Part shown: positions 47,294 through 61,491 of the stretch, one piece after another
How the letters are laid out: each line of letters starts with the position of its first letter
Position numbering within the stretch: the stretch's first letter is position 1
Source of the DNA: Maylandia zebra
Lineage: Eukaryota > Chordata > Actinopteri > Cichliformes > Cichlidae
Direction: 5' to 3'
Length of the DNA: 64,000 nucleotides
Assembly (NCBI RefSeq): GCF_041146795.1
Contig: NC_135170.1
Coordinates: 21,756,033-21,820,032, forward strand
Program-made: the position numbers and the translations under genes
Notes under the pieces: generated by a model
The model's database searches: none
Told to the model about the DNA's origin: nothing
What the model saw: only the letters and a program-made list of their open reading frames with translations

Positions 47294-50200
47294 TTCATTC
47301 TCCCTTACCGATACTTGTGAGACTGGGGTGGCTGGGGTCTGCTCCATGGGAGCCTCTGGTGCAGGGCCAGGTACAGAGGCAGGAACTGGTACCAAGTTTG
47401 ACAAGAAGGTGAAGGGTGACGCAGGACGCCACTCTGTTAGGTTTATGGCTGGCAGGTAGGCAAACAGGGCAGCAGTGGACGGACCCCACAACCACAAAGC
47501 TGCACACAAATCACAGATAACACTGTTAAATCTTATTCAACACACTGATATGAGCCTAAACCCTACAGAGTCAACATATCAACATTGTGGATACAAAACA
47601 GTCCAAATTGTGGGTCATGTGTATAATACAAGGCATGAGATATTTGAATATTCACATTTATAAGTGAAGCTGCAAGACTACAGTGGCTAAATATTTCCTT
47701 CCCTCATTTACAGAAGCAGCAGTAAGCAAGCCCATCGTGATGACAATGTAAGGGCTAAGCCATGTACACTAAGGAGTATTTCAGCAAGTAAACAAAGGAT
47801 TAATAAAATGTGCTTGTGATTTACCGTTATGTGAGTAGAGCTTGTGTGAGCAGAGCTCAACCACAGCACAGCCCTGAAAAGGCTGACCTGAATCTGCTAC
47901 TTGATTTGTCCCACACTCTGGGGATGCGTGCTGGTTATAACATCTACCGCCACACGATCACTTTTTCTATATGTGCTCGCTAAATAGGTTAGATATTTGA
48001 TAAGGCACTCACCAAGGAGAAGCAAAAGGGGCAAAAGTAACAACAGGAGCTTCCAGAGTTTGGGAAGGCATCTGAAACACAGAACATACATACATCAGAG
48101 CAACGCACAACTGACAGGAGGACATGTGGCATGAATGCAAAATCCCCAGGTAATAACTCAATATGTTCTCACAGCTCAGGAAATGTGGCTTTATGAGAAC
48201 TGCAAATGTCTTACTCAGTGCAGTCACTACTGCTTGAAGATTATGAGCTGTGGTCACTCGATGGGAGTGAAAATAACAACATAATAACCTAACTTGGCTT
48301 TAGAGAGTTCATAGAGTTTGTTAACAGAACTTCCAGCACTTTCAATTAGATATGCAACGTGTATCTGCACTGCTGAGGAAAGCCTAGGATAAAGCTGTCA
48401 CATACTTAATTGCTAGTGGAGGTCAGACCTGATCGTACTCACTATAATGATTCTCAGTTGAGCCTGACAGCTCTTTGTTTGACCAAACTGTGTACACAGC
48501 AGTTACAGGGCATCATTAGCATTTATCTGGTGTCTTGTTTCTGGCTGCATGATGAAAGTCCAGTGTTCACTCTCTTTTAACACCGTGTTTGGCCTCTACT
48601 ACCTCCTGATGAAAATAAGTTCACCTTTAGCAGCTAAAATGCAGAAATCCATCCCATTATATTATTGCACAGTTTTATCTTAGAAAAATCAAATGTAGAT
48701 ATTTTAGTATTTTGAAAGCTGTTCAACAGATTAAATGTTAAACTCTGTTCTATTCCTTGCGAGATTCTGAAAGACAGCTGAGGAAGGACGACTCTTACCG
48801 GGTTAGAAAGAAGACGTTGAGCAGAGACATGAGAGACACCAGCTGGTACCATCCTGTTGCAAGAAACCACAGAAGTCCTTTGCCTGCCTTCACTGTTGAG
48901 AAAGAAAAATACAAAACACACAGAATGAGAGGGCAAGAAAGAAGTAGAGAATGAACATTTCTAAAAAGATGAAATAAAAACAAGAGCTACTGACCTGGAG
49001 CCGCCAGGAGCATCCAGAACAGTGAGAGCACCCTTTGTGCTGCCGTCCCTACACCTGAACCTAAAGCTTTGCCTGCTCTCATCACACAGTAACCTGGCTG
49101 GAGGAGGCAGTGACCTGCAAAACAGGGTAAAAGAGGGAAATGTTTAATTCACTAAACTCAGCTAAAGCAATAAACTGATCGAGCTGCAACTGAATGATCA
49201 AAACATACATGTTCCTGTAAATGTATACGGTGTGATCAACAATAAGAGAAGTGCTGGTTAACCTGCATAAACTAGGACGCTCCACAGTGCCCCCGCCAGT
49301 CGGCGGGACCTAGACGACTGTTTGAGGAGGACGGTGTGTGTCTCAGAGACCTGCTTCCCTTTACAGTCATCACCTGTGTAAGCCCAAATGATGGACAGCA
49401 GGCACGCAGAATGAACAGAAAAAAAGCATGTGTGAATGAAATCATACAAAAAAAAAAAAGAAACGCAGTCGGGCAAATTATCAAAGCAAAGCAAATTAAA
49501 ATAAAGAAAATGAAAAACAAATTATATTATAATTTTTTAAAAAGCCATGAGCATGCATATTCTATATAACTCTGCAATGCATGAGATGCTGCACCATGCA
49601 AAGCTGCGTTTCCTGACTTAAAGGTCGTCTCTAATTATTTAAGAATTTATTCAGACTCAGAAGAACAACTGAAAATGGTATTTGTCATATTTGTTTCTTT
49701 TATTCTTAATTTTAAAGACCATTGTGAAATCCAGCAGCTACTTCACCTATTACTAGTCTAAAACAAGATGCTTTTCAACCATTAATTTGCTTTATTTCTT
49801 GGACCATGGTCAGTCATGTGACGTTTTTGTGTAAACTGATGGCTCGACATTAGTCTGAGGCACACATTTAAGACAAAGAAACATCTGCAGGTCACGTCGG
49901 TCAACGGGCTTCAGACCAGCTAAATCAGTTCACACAACCTTTGCTCGCTGATCTAGACACAGGTCACGCATATCATTAACTCTGTCAATCATGCTACGTG
50001 TGAGAAAATGAGCACATGCATGTGTGTGAGTGTGTGTGAGTGCCTGCTTACACAGGGAGCCATTGAGATTAAGATGTGACGCATCTTCAGTAACCAGATC
50101 CTTCACATTCATGCTTCCACAGTAGCTCGAGTGAGCTGCAATATACACACAGGGCATGTATTAGCAATATTATCAGTTGTGTGAGAAAGTTATGATGAAA

Positions 50201-53200
50201 AGGAAGGCGGAGTGTGAGGATGGCAAAATGCACGCCACTAATGTGACGATGAGGAGTCCTCGTGAAGGAAATGAAGAGCAGTAGATAGAAGAGTGAGGAG
50301 AAAACACATGTAGTGAAAAGGTCACAGTTGATAAAGTTCTGCAGCTGTGAAAAAAAACAGCTTAAATCAGCAGCAGAGTTGGAAATAAATTTTTTTTGCT
50401 AATTAAAACTTTTGATTGCACATTGATAAAGTGGCTGGAGTCAAAGAGCCTTGTTAGTTCTGCTTGACCAGCCACATACTCGACACTTGACAATCAGGCG
50501 ATGGTTGTTTTGATTTTAATTTTGTGTTTAGTTTACTTCCTCCTTCAGAAACAGAAGCCAAAAGTGTGAAAGTGAAGGTTGAGACATAAACACATGAGGA
50601 AGAGATTCTTGAACGTCAAAAAAAATCTCCATTTGAGGCGCCTTTCTCCTTAAACAAACAAAACAGTAAGAGCTGAAGAAGGAAGGAAGTGATAAAAAAG
50701 AAATTATAACAGGAAAGTTTATTAACACAAGAGCAGGTGAAGATGTCAGGAGCTGCGACCTTTAACCTTTGCCCTTAGTAGTAACAGTGGGTACCTTGTC
50801 CTTCATATCCATTAGCCCCATGGCCCATCATCCTGTGGAGAGTGGTCTGCTTTAATAGCCACAGTTGGGATAAACTTGAGGACGTCGCTTGTCTCACCGA
50901 GTCCGAAAACGATGTCAAGGCACCTGGTGACACACCGGTCCGCATTCTTAGTGTTAGTCAAAAATGCACACACTCAACAAAAAGCTACAGATAAATATTG
51001 GTGATAAGACGAGGAAGAAGTGACATTAATGATAGAGGAGTTTCCCCAAAGATGCACTTGGATAAAAACAAAACAGGAAGCTATGGAAAGAGTCCAGCAA
51101 GAGGAAAAGGTAATAAGGTTACACATGAAACACAAAGAGAGTGAGACAGAGTGATGGTGACAGGGCTGGTGAGGTAGAAATCACGAGGTTTCAAATTAGC
51201 TGCACACATCTCTAAAAGCTCCTGGAGTCAGTTCTCTCTCAAGATCACCAAGAGTCTCACTCTAAGCGGCTCAGGAAGTTGGGACAAACGATGAGAGAGG
51301 AAAATGTGGAAATGACGGGAAAAGAATGAAGAACAAAAGAATGTCTCTTTTTGTGTACCTTTTCCTGTTTGGCTCTTGGCCCTTGAACCCAGCCAGACCA
51401 CACTGTTGAAGAGCACAGTGACTAAGGACACTATGGGGGCCAAGGCTTGTTTGCTGTAGCGTATACACGTGTTAGACATGGAAGCCAGGACACCTGTAGA
51501 GAAACACCACAACTGATTACATTCTCATCATTTCACAACTTAGTGAAAACATGCATTTAACCTCCCAGCTCAGTTATCCAAGCAATAAAAACAATGGCTG
51601 TATTTAAGTACGACATTTCTCACCCGTCTTGTTCCTTCGACTCCTGTCTCTGCTGTAAATACTGGTGAAAGGTGATGATGTTGACGAGAGGGCATCGGTG
51701 GAAGGTTCGGCAGCTTGAAATGTTGACGACGATGATGACGATAATAATGACGATGCGGACTGTGTGACAAAGGAGTCCGTCTTCTGAGAGTGTACAGAGC
51801 AGTCTCTGCAAATGTAGCCATTGGAGAGCGCGGCGTGGGACTTTGACGTACTGGCATCGCCGTTGACACTTGATAAACTGTGGCTGGGAGTCTGCCCTGT
51901 AGGAGGAGAGCGTGTTCACATGTTTATGAATCATTCATTAACAAACACAAAGGAAACCATTAAACTACTAGCTACATATTCTTTTCCTGGTGTTAAAGTA
52001 GTTGACTGCACACAGCAACATTAAAAACCTACTGTAGCAGAAGAAGGATTAAGATCTTTTACTCTCTCTTGCAAGATTGCATAAATCTGCAGTAAGTGTG
52101 CTGGAGTACACTGCTGTTAAGATACATTTTTTGGTATGGAGTTCTGGAAAAGTCCTCTTAAAACAAAAAACAGGTCTCTCCAGATTACAGGCTTTTGCGC
52201 CCCTCAGACTCAGTGATAGTCAACAGTGAATATCTGAAGCTTCCGCGAGCATTAATGATAATGTCTGAAAGTGATTTTACGTCAGATGTCTGAGTGGAAA
52301 TGATCAGTCAGAGAGAAAGTTAGAAGCAACAGAATGTCTCCTGTTATTCTCTCGCACAGTAAGCGGCCTCCATCTGGCTGCTTTAGCTCGCTGAACGATA
52401 GAAAGGAAGTTAGAAATGTGCCTCACTCTGTGAGAGACGTTTTTATAGAAAAATGAAATTTGAAACGATACCATCCACAGATCTGTGTGCAGCTGCTTTT
52501 GAGGGAGTTTCAGGGGATCTCAGGTGCCCACGTGGAGCATGTAAACATGTTCACATTCAAAAATAAAACTGATACTCAAATGTCTGAATTAAGTAAAAAA
52601 AATTAATAAAACAAACAAACAAAAAACCCTGCAATTACCCAAACATAAATATTTGTTTTATATATTCTCATTTGTGTTGTAATAACATATCTTTTACTTG
52701 ACTGAACATTTTGTTTTACCATTACTCTGCCTCATTTTCTCAACCAACTCAGCAGTTTCACTTCATCCTGTCGTATCTCCACTCCTGAGCAATTATTCTG
52801 GGTATGCAAGATTATCTAATATAGGGTCAACAAAGAGCAGTTACCCAAGATAAGCCTCAAATTCTTTTTGATAGAGTCTTTAGGAACTAAAAAAAAAAAT
52901 AACATCTGTCATTTTATTTTTTCAGAGAGGAAGTTCAGTTGTATATTCTGCCCTGTGGAATCAAATAAAATGCTTAATTAAAGGAGATTTTTCAGAAGTA
53001 TTCTCTTTCGCGATTGAGTCTTTATTGTTATGTAGCTATTTATTCCAACTTACCCCAGTGTCCATCCACATAAGTTGTTGTTGTGGTAGTGACAGTGCGT
53101 TGCCTCAGATGGGGCTGCTCCACGATGGCTGTGATCTGAGCGGCATCAGACGCTGTGCTGCTTTGCTGCAAGCTGCTGCTGCTGTTAATGGGGGTACTAG

Positions 53201-56200
53201 CAGCTGAGAAGGCGAGGGTTTTCCTTGGTGTGGCGGCCTGGCTCAGGGATAAAGACAGGGAGTTGGAACTGGACTGTTGCTTTCTGCTCCGCAGCGTCCT
53301 GTGTTAGCAGAGAGGGGAAACAGAGCTGTGAGTTTGGTAATTGCGTGGGAATAAAGAAAACCCGCAACTGAGCTGTGGTTTCTTTTTACAGACATGCAGT
53401 CAAAAAGTGCTGCAGAACAACTACTATAAATACCCAGCAATAATCACAAGAGACATACAATAGAAAATTAAAACACAGCTAACAGCAATACAAAACTGCA
53501 TTAGAAAACAAATTAAATACAGATAATAAAAATTACGTGATAAGAAAAGTCCACAGAATCAGCTTAATGTAGATGGAGTGGCAGACTATTCTGAAGCTAA
53601 GCCATGAGACACAAATCAGTCTGTGTTGGTATTCAGAATGACCAAACGTAAATAAACAACATAAATAAATCCACGATTGCCACGCTCAAGAGGTGTGTGT
53701 TCGTCTTGTAATCGGAAGGTTGCCGGTTCGAGCCCCGGCTCGGACAGTCTCGGTCGTTGTGTCCTTGGGCAAGACACTTCACCTACCGCCTACTGGTGTT
53801 GGCCAGAGGGGCCGATGGCGCGATATGACAGCCTCGCCTCTGTCAGTCTGCCCCAGGGCAGCTGTGGCTACAACTGTAGCTGCCTTCACCAGTGTGTGAA
53901 TGTGAGAGTGAATGAATAGTGGCATTGTAAAGCGCTTTAAGGGTCTCGAAAAGCGCTATATAAATGCAATCCATTATTATCATTATTATTATTATTAAAA
54001 TTCTTCTTTTACTCTTTGGTTAGTTAAATGTTAGAGTCAAAGAGGAAAAGTGCCCATTGCTGGTCTCACCGTGTCTCTCTCCTGGTGCTGGTGTTGGTGT
54101 AGCTGCTGCTGCTGCTGCTGCTGTGGTGGTTCTGGGAGTAATCAGCCAGGTTCTCGTTTCCATAGTGACTGGCACTGGTCTGGAGACGCAGGCTCCGTCG
54201 TGACATCCTGGGCGACTCGTACACAGGAGCTATCTGGTGCTCTTTCTCAAACTCTAACGCTGCTGTTGAATAGCTGGAGCTGAGAGTGAGAGCGGACAGA
54301 GAAAAGCAGGAAGAACAGAAAGAGCGGGAATGTTAGAAAATTGGGAAGGAAAACAAAACTGTTCTGTGAAAGAAGGCACTGCATGACAGTTAATTACAAA
54401 GAGGGCGTTTCTTTTATCCACTGCATGGGAATCCTTTTGGAGACAAACAAGCCCCGAGAGTGCCTTTATGCTTCAAATCAATACTGAATGGGGATATCCT
54501 GCCTTTTTACTCATGTCTGTCCCTAAGTTAGTCAACTTAGAGACACTTTTTTTAAAAAAGAAAAAACAAACCCAGTCCTTTTTACAGAGCTGTGATGCTT
54601 TTGTTCCCTGCAACTGGCAGAGCTCCTGACAGGAAGTGACTCACTCACCACGGAGAGAGAAATATAAGAACAGGCACAGAGTGTCTCTGAAAGTAAAATT
54701 AGACAAACAAACCCAGTAAACATCCAAAGTATGCGAGAAGGCTAAACACGAGACTCTTACTCCCCTCCCTGTAAAACCAACTGAAAGTCAGAACACACTA
54801 TGAATGTTGTTTGCCGTGCTTCGCTGTGACTCACAGGGCCACACCCACCTGGAAGAGTAGGCACTAAGCCAGGACAACATTCAAACAACTGCAGACTACA
54901 CTGGAACACTATGGAACTTGCTAATGCCTCTGGGCTGGTGCGAAAAGAAAATACCTTAAAGTACAACTGTTCCATCTTTCTCTGTAATAGTAGAGGCACT
55001 AATGCTTTACAAGCACCACAAACATGACTGTAGGGTCTGAATGACTCATCAAGGAACTCGATTATAACAAAACCCTCAGTGCAAAGTTTTTGCTACATCT
55101 AAAGAAGCGCTGGTGTACTGGACTGGACTCATTTCAAGGCTTTAATAACAATATTTTTAAAATTTGCATTAACATAAAATATTTGTTTAGGCATTTAAGA
55201 AAATGTTTCCTTCTAAAAAAAAATCTCATTTTAATATGACACATATGAAATGAAAGGTTTTTTTTTTGACAGAATTTACAGTATTCAAAAGGCGTCTCTT
55301 TTAAATATTTATTATTGCTGATTAATGAGACAAAAGCATTTTATTCCTCCTTTAATTTATGAAATAATCTATTAAATATTAGATTCCAGCACGATCTGTA
55401 AAGTCTGTCCACAAGTGGGGAGGGTGGAGCTCTGGACTGAGCCTCTCAATGGAGGACGGGGAATAAACTTCCTGTTACACTTCAACAAGGAAACTCTGTA
55501 AATGTGTAAACACGAGTTTTATGGCCTGTCCATATCTCTTGCAGAGCACACGCGGCATATGATTTCAGAGGAGACTGACCAAGCCAGCAGTATGTGCATG
55601 CATTTGTGCACGTTTATATCTTATGCAGGTTGCTCTGTGTCCCTCCCTCGGTCTCTAAAACCCAGAGGATTACACACTCCCACTGAGAGCCAATTAAGTG
55701 CTTTTGTCCTCACTCTGCCTCTCGCCTGCTGATCCAACTGGCCCTTCTTTGAACACATGACCACCGGGGCAGTATCCTGCTGATCTGAAATTAACCTATC
55801 TTCTAATGCAAAGCATATACACAGGATTGGTAGCAAGGAGAGGTTTCTGTAAAACACCAAAAAGTAAAAAAAATGTTACAAATCTTTCAAAGCAAAATAG
55901 GTTTTAAAATGCTATAATGAGCACTGTCATTAGTGCACTAATTAGTAGGAGGCAAGAGTAAAATTTGAGTAAAATCCAAACTAGAATCAAAAGTTGGAAA
56001 CATTTTTGTCTCAAATCATTGTCCACTTATGCCTACAGCACTGATATCCCTGAATAAGCATCTGTGCTGTGAAAATGACCAAACAACAGACCCAACAGAG
56101 CTTCAGTAGAGACTATAAGGACTCTGCTGGACACTGTCTAATCAAAGGCCTGAGAAAATAGTGCGTACTGTAACACAGGCAGGCTAAATATCAAAATAAC

Positions 56201-58670
56201 AATCAGTTTTCCATCACACCTGCACCTCTTTTTATCTTATTCAAATTTTAAATTTAAATATTGGGAAACAGCTGCGTGGCAGTCGAGCATTTGCCTTTCC
56301 AAATCAACTGCGAGTCCCAAACTCTGACAATTCTCTTTTTTAAAGTGATCCAAAAATGACCGAAAGGAGTTAATCCAGTGATTCCGGTCCACAGCAAGAA
56401 TGTCTGAATGCCACACTTCAACAGCTGCAACATGGAGTGGATAAAATGTAATAACTGTTGCTTCCAGGTTACATTCTTATCAAAACACAACTTCATTCCT
56501 ATTTATACAAGAACTCACGCACACACAGAAGTGTGTTTTTCATACCAAAGCATAATGATTCAGGTTTGATTAGTAACGTTTCTGTGGGGTGTGGAAGCAA
56601 GTGTTACAGGGCAGATCAGGGTGTGTGCACGAGGAAACTGTCTGCATAGCCTACAGCCAGGTAGAAGCTTCCTAATAACCTTCTGTTCTACCTGGAAACC
56701 CCATGTGGGCATATTTTAACAGAACAAACACCATTTGGGTTTTTATAAAAACAAAGCTTTTACCTCCAAACAGAGCTGGTTACCACCCCCTCCTTTAGCA
56801 AATTTAAAAAAAGTTTAAAAACAAGCGATTCGTTTCATCGGGTATCCAAATTCATTAATGTGCCGCTCTCTCCCAGGCGGCTTCCACGGCCCACATCCGT
56901 GACAAAAATAGAGATGGACACAGCAAAGGAGACAAAGATGAAGAGCCATGCAGTACATTACAGAGAGAAGACACTTCCATCCTGACATTCAGCTTCCTGG
57001 AATCTCTCCTTACATAAGACTAAAGCTTTATCTTCCCACACTCAGTGGGCGCAGCCAAACTTTCTTACAGCGCACAACTGCACATCCAATCTGATCAGAC
57101 TGGAATCTACATTTAACCAGCTTAAGTTTGCCTTGTTGTTACTTTGGACATTTGTTATGCAGTCGAGCCGTTTATATTTGTTATAGATTACTAAAGCTCA
57201 GCCTTCAATCAAGTAAAAATCACAAAATATATATTTTATGTCATGACATTCATTCATCCGGGTGTAAATGTAGCTGGGTGAGTCTGTTTACTATGCATGA
57301 TCAGTGCAAGGAAATTACAGCTCATACAGGAAGCATTTGTCCATGGGACGAAAGACAGGTCTCCACTGATCCCACTTAATAAAATAATCAACTGAAACAG
57401 AAAACCAATTGTTTTTTTAGGGTTTTTGTTTTCTTTTATGACAGTGCAGAAATCGCAGAAGCTGCCAAAATAACTCAGGAAATTGTCACTTCTGGTTTCA
57501 TCTTCATCTATCCAGTGATATATGATCCCGCCACACCAACAGAAAAAAAAGTTACTCCTGTGACATCACCACAGGTGAGTCTACACCCCCAGTGCTAGAA
57601 TTTGTTTCCCATCTCTAAATAGCCTCCCACATGAAGCCTGCTTTGCGTAGTGTATGCAAAAGTATGAAATCTCATCATACAAAATACAAAAGGAGACACT
57701 TTGTTGACACCAAGCAAATAAAATGAGCATATCCATTCAGTTATTATAAAAATAATAATTCCGAATACTGGAATGAATACATAAAGTCATTTTTGTGATC
57801 AAGCATCATGCATTCACATACAGCAAGTAAATGTCTGTAAGTAAATGTGGCCATCTTCACTACTAAAGAAGTTATGAGGGCTCAGAAATGCTGGCAGCAA
57901 ATAAAAAATGACATAAATAAAACCCCAAAACGTATAAACCCATTAAAAGCCCCATGTTCTCCAAGGGCCTTTAATCTGGAAAATATTGATACCATCAAAG
58001 TCAAATTTTGCATGGTTTCATTAAAAACACTAAAAACTTATTGCACAAAAAAGAAAAAAAAAAAAAAGATCAGCTGGGAGGCACTAATTAGTTTTTTTCC
58101 TTCGTTTTTCATTAACCTTATTTAAAGTCCAGCAATGAATGATTTAGCTCACCTTGTTTAAGGGACATATGTGAACAGATGTAAGCTAAGGGCTAAAAGT
58201 TGTATTATACTGTAACGTTTGTCTAGTTCCTTTATCACTTTTTAACTTCTTTATAGTTTTTATGAGCCTTTATAGGAACGGTTAGCTTGTAAGACATTAA
58301 AACTATAAAAATGTAACAGTTGTAGTTTTTTAAAAGTAAAAGAAAAATGTCATTTTTACCAATGGCATTCAGACCTCAAAGATATCTCAGTTTCATCTGC
58401 AGGAGAAAATGTGAACACAGCATAAAAGAGATCAAAGCAATTGTGATAAGTGCAGAAAAAAAAAAAACAGTTAAACACAGCAGGAAGTCTGCTGCAATAT
58501 GTCCAGTTAGTAAGAACCCTGCCCCATGATGGCTACCATTTGCACCCTCTGTCTAACACTAACACACACAAATCTTCAACAGAGGTTATAAAAACCATTT
58601 GGGTTGTAAATCTCAGTGTGGAAACCACAGTTGTGGCTGCAATGCTTTGTCAAAAGCTTGCCAGGAGGTT

Positions 58671-58720
<50 letters not shown>

Positions 58721-61455
58721 TAAGAGGGGCATGCTGACCTGATTTAAACTTTCAGAAAAATGAAAAGTCCTAGTTAAAGTCGTCCAAACAAATATTTTGT
58801 TAGTTGCCCAGTGCACACCTGAATGTCTTAAGTACTGTCCTACCACGTAAAAGAACCATTTACATAGAACATCACTTTCGAAAGGAAAAAGGTGGATTCA
58901 GACATCAGATTTTCTAATTGAATTTGTCCAATTTTCCATCCGCAATCTCATAAACCAAAATTTCTTTGGCTGGCACTTTAATCTAATCACAGCTAAACAT
59001 TACATCTCTTGTAAACAACACAAAATGTGTTATATGGGAATGCTGCAAGCCCAAGAAAATTGAACCTACTGCAAGTTCTACTACTGAATGTTCATGGGTT
59101 ATTAGATTGGTGCCAACAGCAAACTATTTCAGAGACTTGGGATGCTGTTATTTGGCTGACGCTCGTTTCTATTTCGTTTCCATTATTCAAATCTCCTCCC
59201 AGTGATATTACAGGATTGTGTTGATTGTGTTTACATTGTATTCCTCTCAGTTTTTTCAGTTGGAAATTCAGTTGTGCGAGCCTTCGAAAGTCTGTGGGGA
59301 GAATATGAAATCAGAGCACAATTGTAGCCCCCTCTGTCTTCCTGTTTTGTTCAACTGAGCCCTTTAAGTGCCAAGGCCTATAGTTACCAGAATCCAGGAT
59401 CTGAGAGTCTTCAAATTTCCATCCAAATATGTTTGGGTGGGTTGGATTTGGCACTGAGATTAGGATCATTTGAGCCCACCCACAGACAGTACCTCCCTCT
59501 GCCCTGCTGTGTGGTGTCCTTTTCCTATCCGTGCTATAACACCACAGTGTGCCAATTTATGTTGCTGTTGCTGCCACAGAGACCGTCCTAAACAAATCTC
59601 TGGCTGGAGAGAGAGACTCATCAGAAGCAGAAGCTAGATATTTACCACGTCCACAGACAGATGCTGTGATGCAAAAACACAATACAGGCCAGAAACAGAA
59701 GTGCTTCTTTTATGCAGAATCATATTCATCACGCACTTAAGATTTAAGGTTCAAATTTCTACTTTTATTCGTTTAAAGAAACAGAAATGTTTGGATAACA
59801 CTCACAAGAAAAGCGGAAAGCTAACTCTTAAACTCTTAAAAATCCAGCTGCTGTCATTTACTTGGCACTTGTGCAGCAGTGCATGTAGTTAAAAAAAAAA
59901 CAAAAAAAACAGACCACATGTCAAAACAACTGCAGCAGCACGGTGAGCAACAACTGTCCAGCTTACTCTCAGTGCACTCAGCCCCACCCTATTCATGTTG
60001 TATTCCTGAACCTGGTCTTGCAGAGCATGACTAGCAGGCACAAATCTGATGAGAAAATGTGCTTTGTATGTTCTTGCAGATTTATGTTTGCATCAATTTG
60101 CTTAACCAAATTAATAATAATAAAAAAAATCTGTTTAAATCTGTATTTAAAAAAATGTTTCCATGGCTAGAAGGCTGAGTTTCTATCTGTTATTGTCACA
60201 TTTATTTATTTATTTTTCATCGCTTATGTGTAGCTAATGTTTGCAGATAGCACTATATAGTATCAGAGTACTCAATCAAGCCTGCTGCTTACGGTTTACA
60301 CACTTCAACCATCACTTGATGGAGAAAAAGCCCCCAAACAGAAGCCCCAGCCCTACTGACCTACTTCCACTTCTATAAAATATGGAGGGTCTCTAAGAGT
60401 CAACACTTACAAACACACCTGCTTTCAGTGCATTTTTCTGGAGGTGGTGCAACTAAATTCTCAGTCACAGCCTGTAAAGTGCAATTGTTCTTGTTTGCCA
60501 TTTATCAAGTCAAAAGGCTGAAAAATGTGCAAAAAAAATCTATGATGTTAAACCTTCAAGCTTAGAATATGCAGTTATCTGAAAAGGCTTCAGAAATAAC
60601 AAAGAGGACTGAGTCTACATCACTATTCCTGGGCTAGTCACATAAATATCACCCAACTCTAAACAATATTTCAAGAGAAGACATAACACAAAGTCTGTGG
60701 TGTTTTGTACTTCAGCCTTGTTCACACATGCAAAAGCTGGTTTTTTTTAAGCTTACCTTTACCTTTTTCCCTCTTCTCAACAGTTTTAGGACACTGAATA
60801 TGGACCTTTTAAAAAGTCCTTCAGCTGTGGTTTTGGTTTGCTGTGTCACTCCTAACAGCATGCTCTAAGCTTCAATTGTATTTTTGCATTTTTATATGGA
60901 TGGAGGGTTTTTCTGTTTGTTTTTTGAACAAATGTTTGTTTACATTTTTTAATATTGATGACAGCAGGAAAACCCTGGTTAAACTCTCCAGGAAGTTGAT
61001 TCTGATCATCTAAAACAGTGTCAAAAAGAATGGAACCAATTTTCTGAGGTATCATAATCAGGATTACGGAGCATGAATCAAAGTATCCTGATTTAGAACA
61101 TAAAAGAAAAGACTATTGAGAAGTCTCTTTTTACTGGACTGAGGCTCACTCTACATTGTAGCAGCTGTGTAGGCACTGGGGAATTCCCCAACTTAAACCT
61201 TGTCTGGTGATAAATTAGATTTGCACGAGCATTTCTCTCATTGGGAGCACATACAGTATTACTCAGACTGCTGGGTCCATGTTGTAACAGTCTCTTCCTG
61301 GTAAGAGGGAAGCCCCTTCCTCTAGCACTATCAACTGCTACAAAACTTGTCTCTGCTCTTTTGAGTTTTGACAACAGATGGGCCAACGGTTTCTGTCACC
61401 TGACCCTGTCCCTCTCTGTGCTATTCTCTTGCATTCACTGTAGACCATGCACACT

Positions 61456-61491
<36 letters not shown>

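Noticed and set aside
50745..50830. Separate short exon with donor after GGACTCG at about 50897
   Set aside because: The GTGAGAC there looks like a donor, but the frame stays open through it to a better-supported donor at 50795, giving the LWLLKQTTLHRMMG segment in frame.
53700..53780. Possible tRNA gene
   Set aside because: The B box and tRNA-like fold belong to the SINE head; the sequence continues into a SINE body and LINE-type tail, and the A box is degraded.
54102..54123. GCT-repeat array as a CRISPR-like or regulatory repeat
   Set aside because: It is a short trinucleotide run inside sun1 exon 2 encoding Ser. No CRISPR-like spaced repeats exist anywhere in the window.
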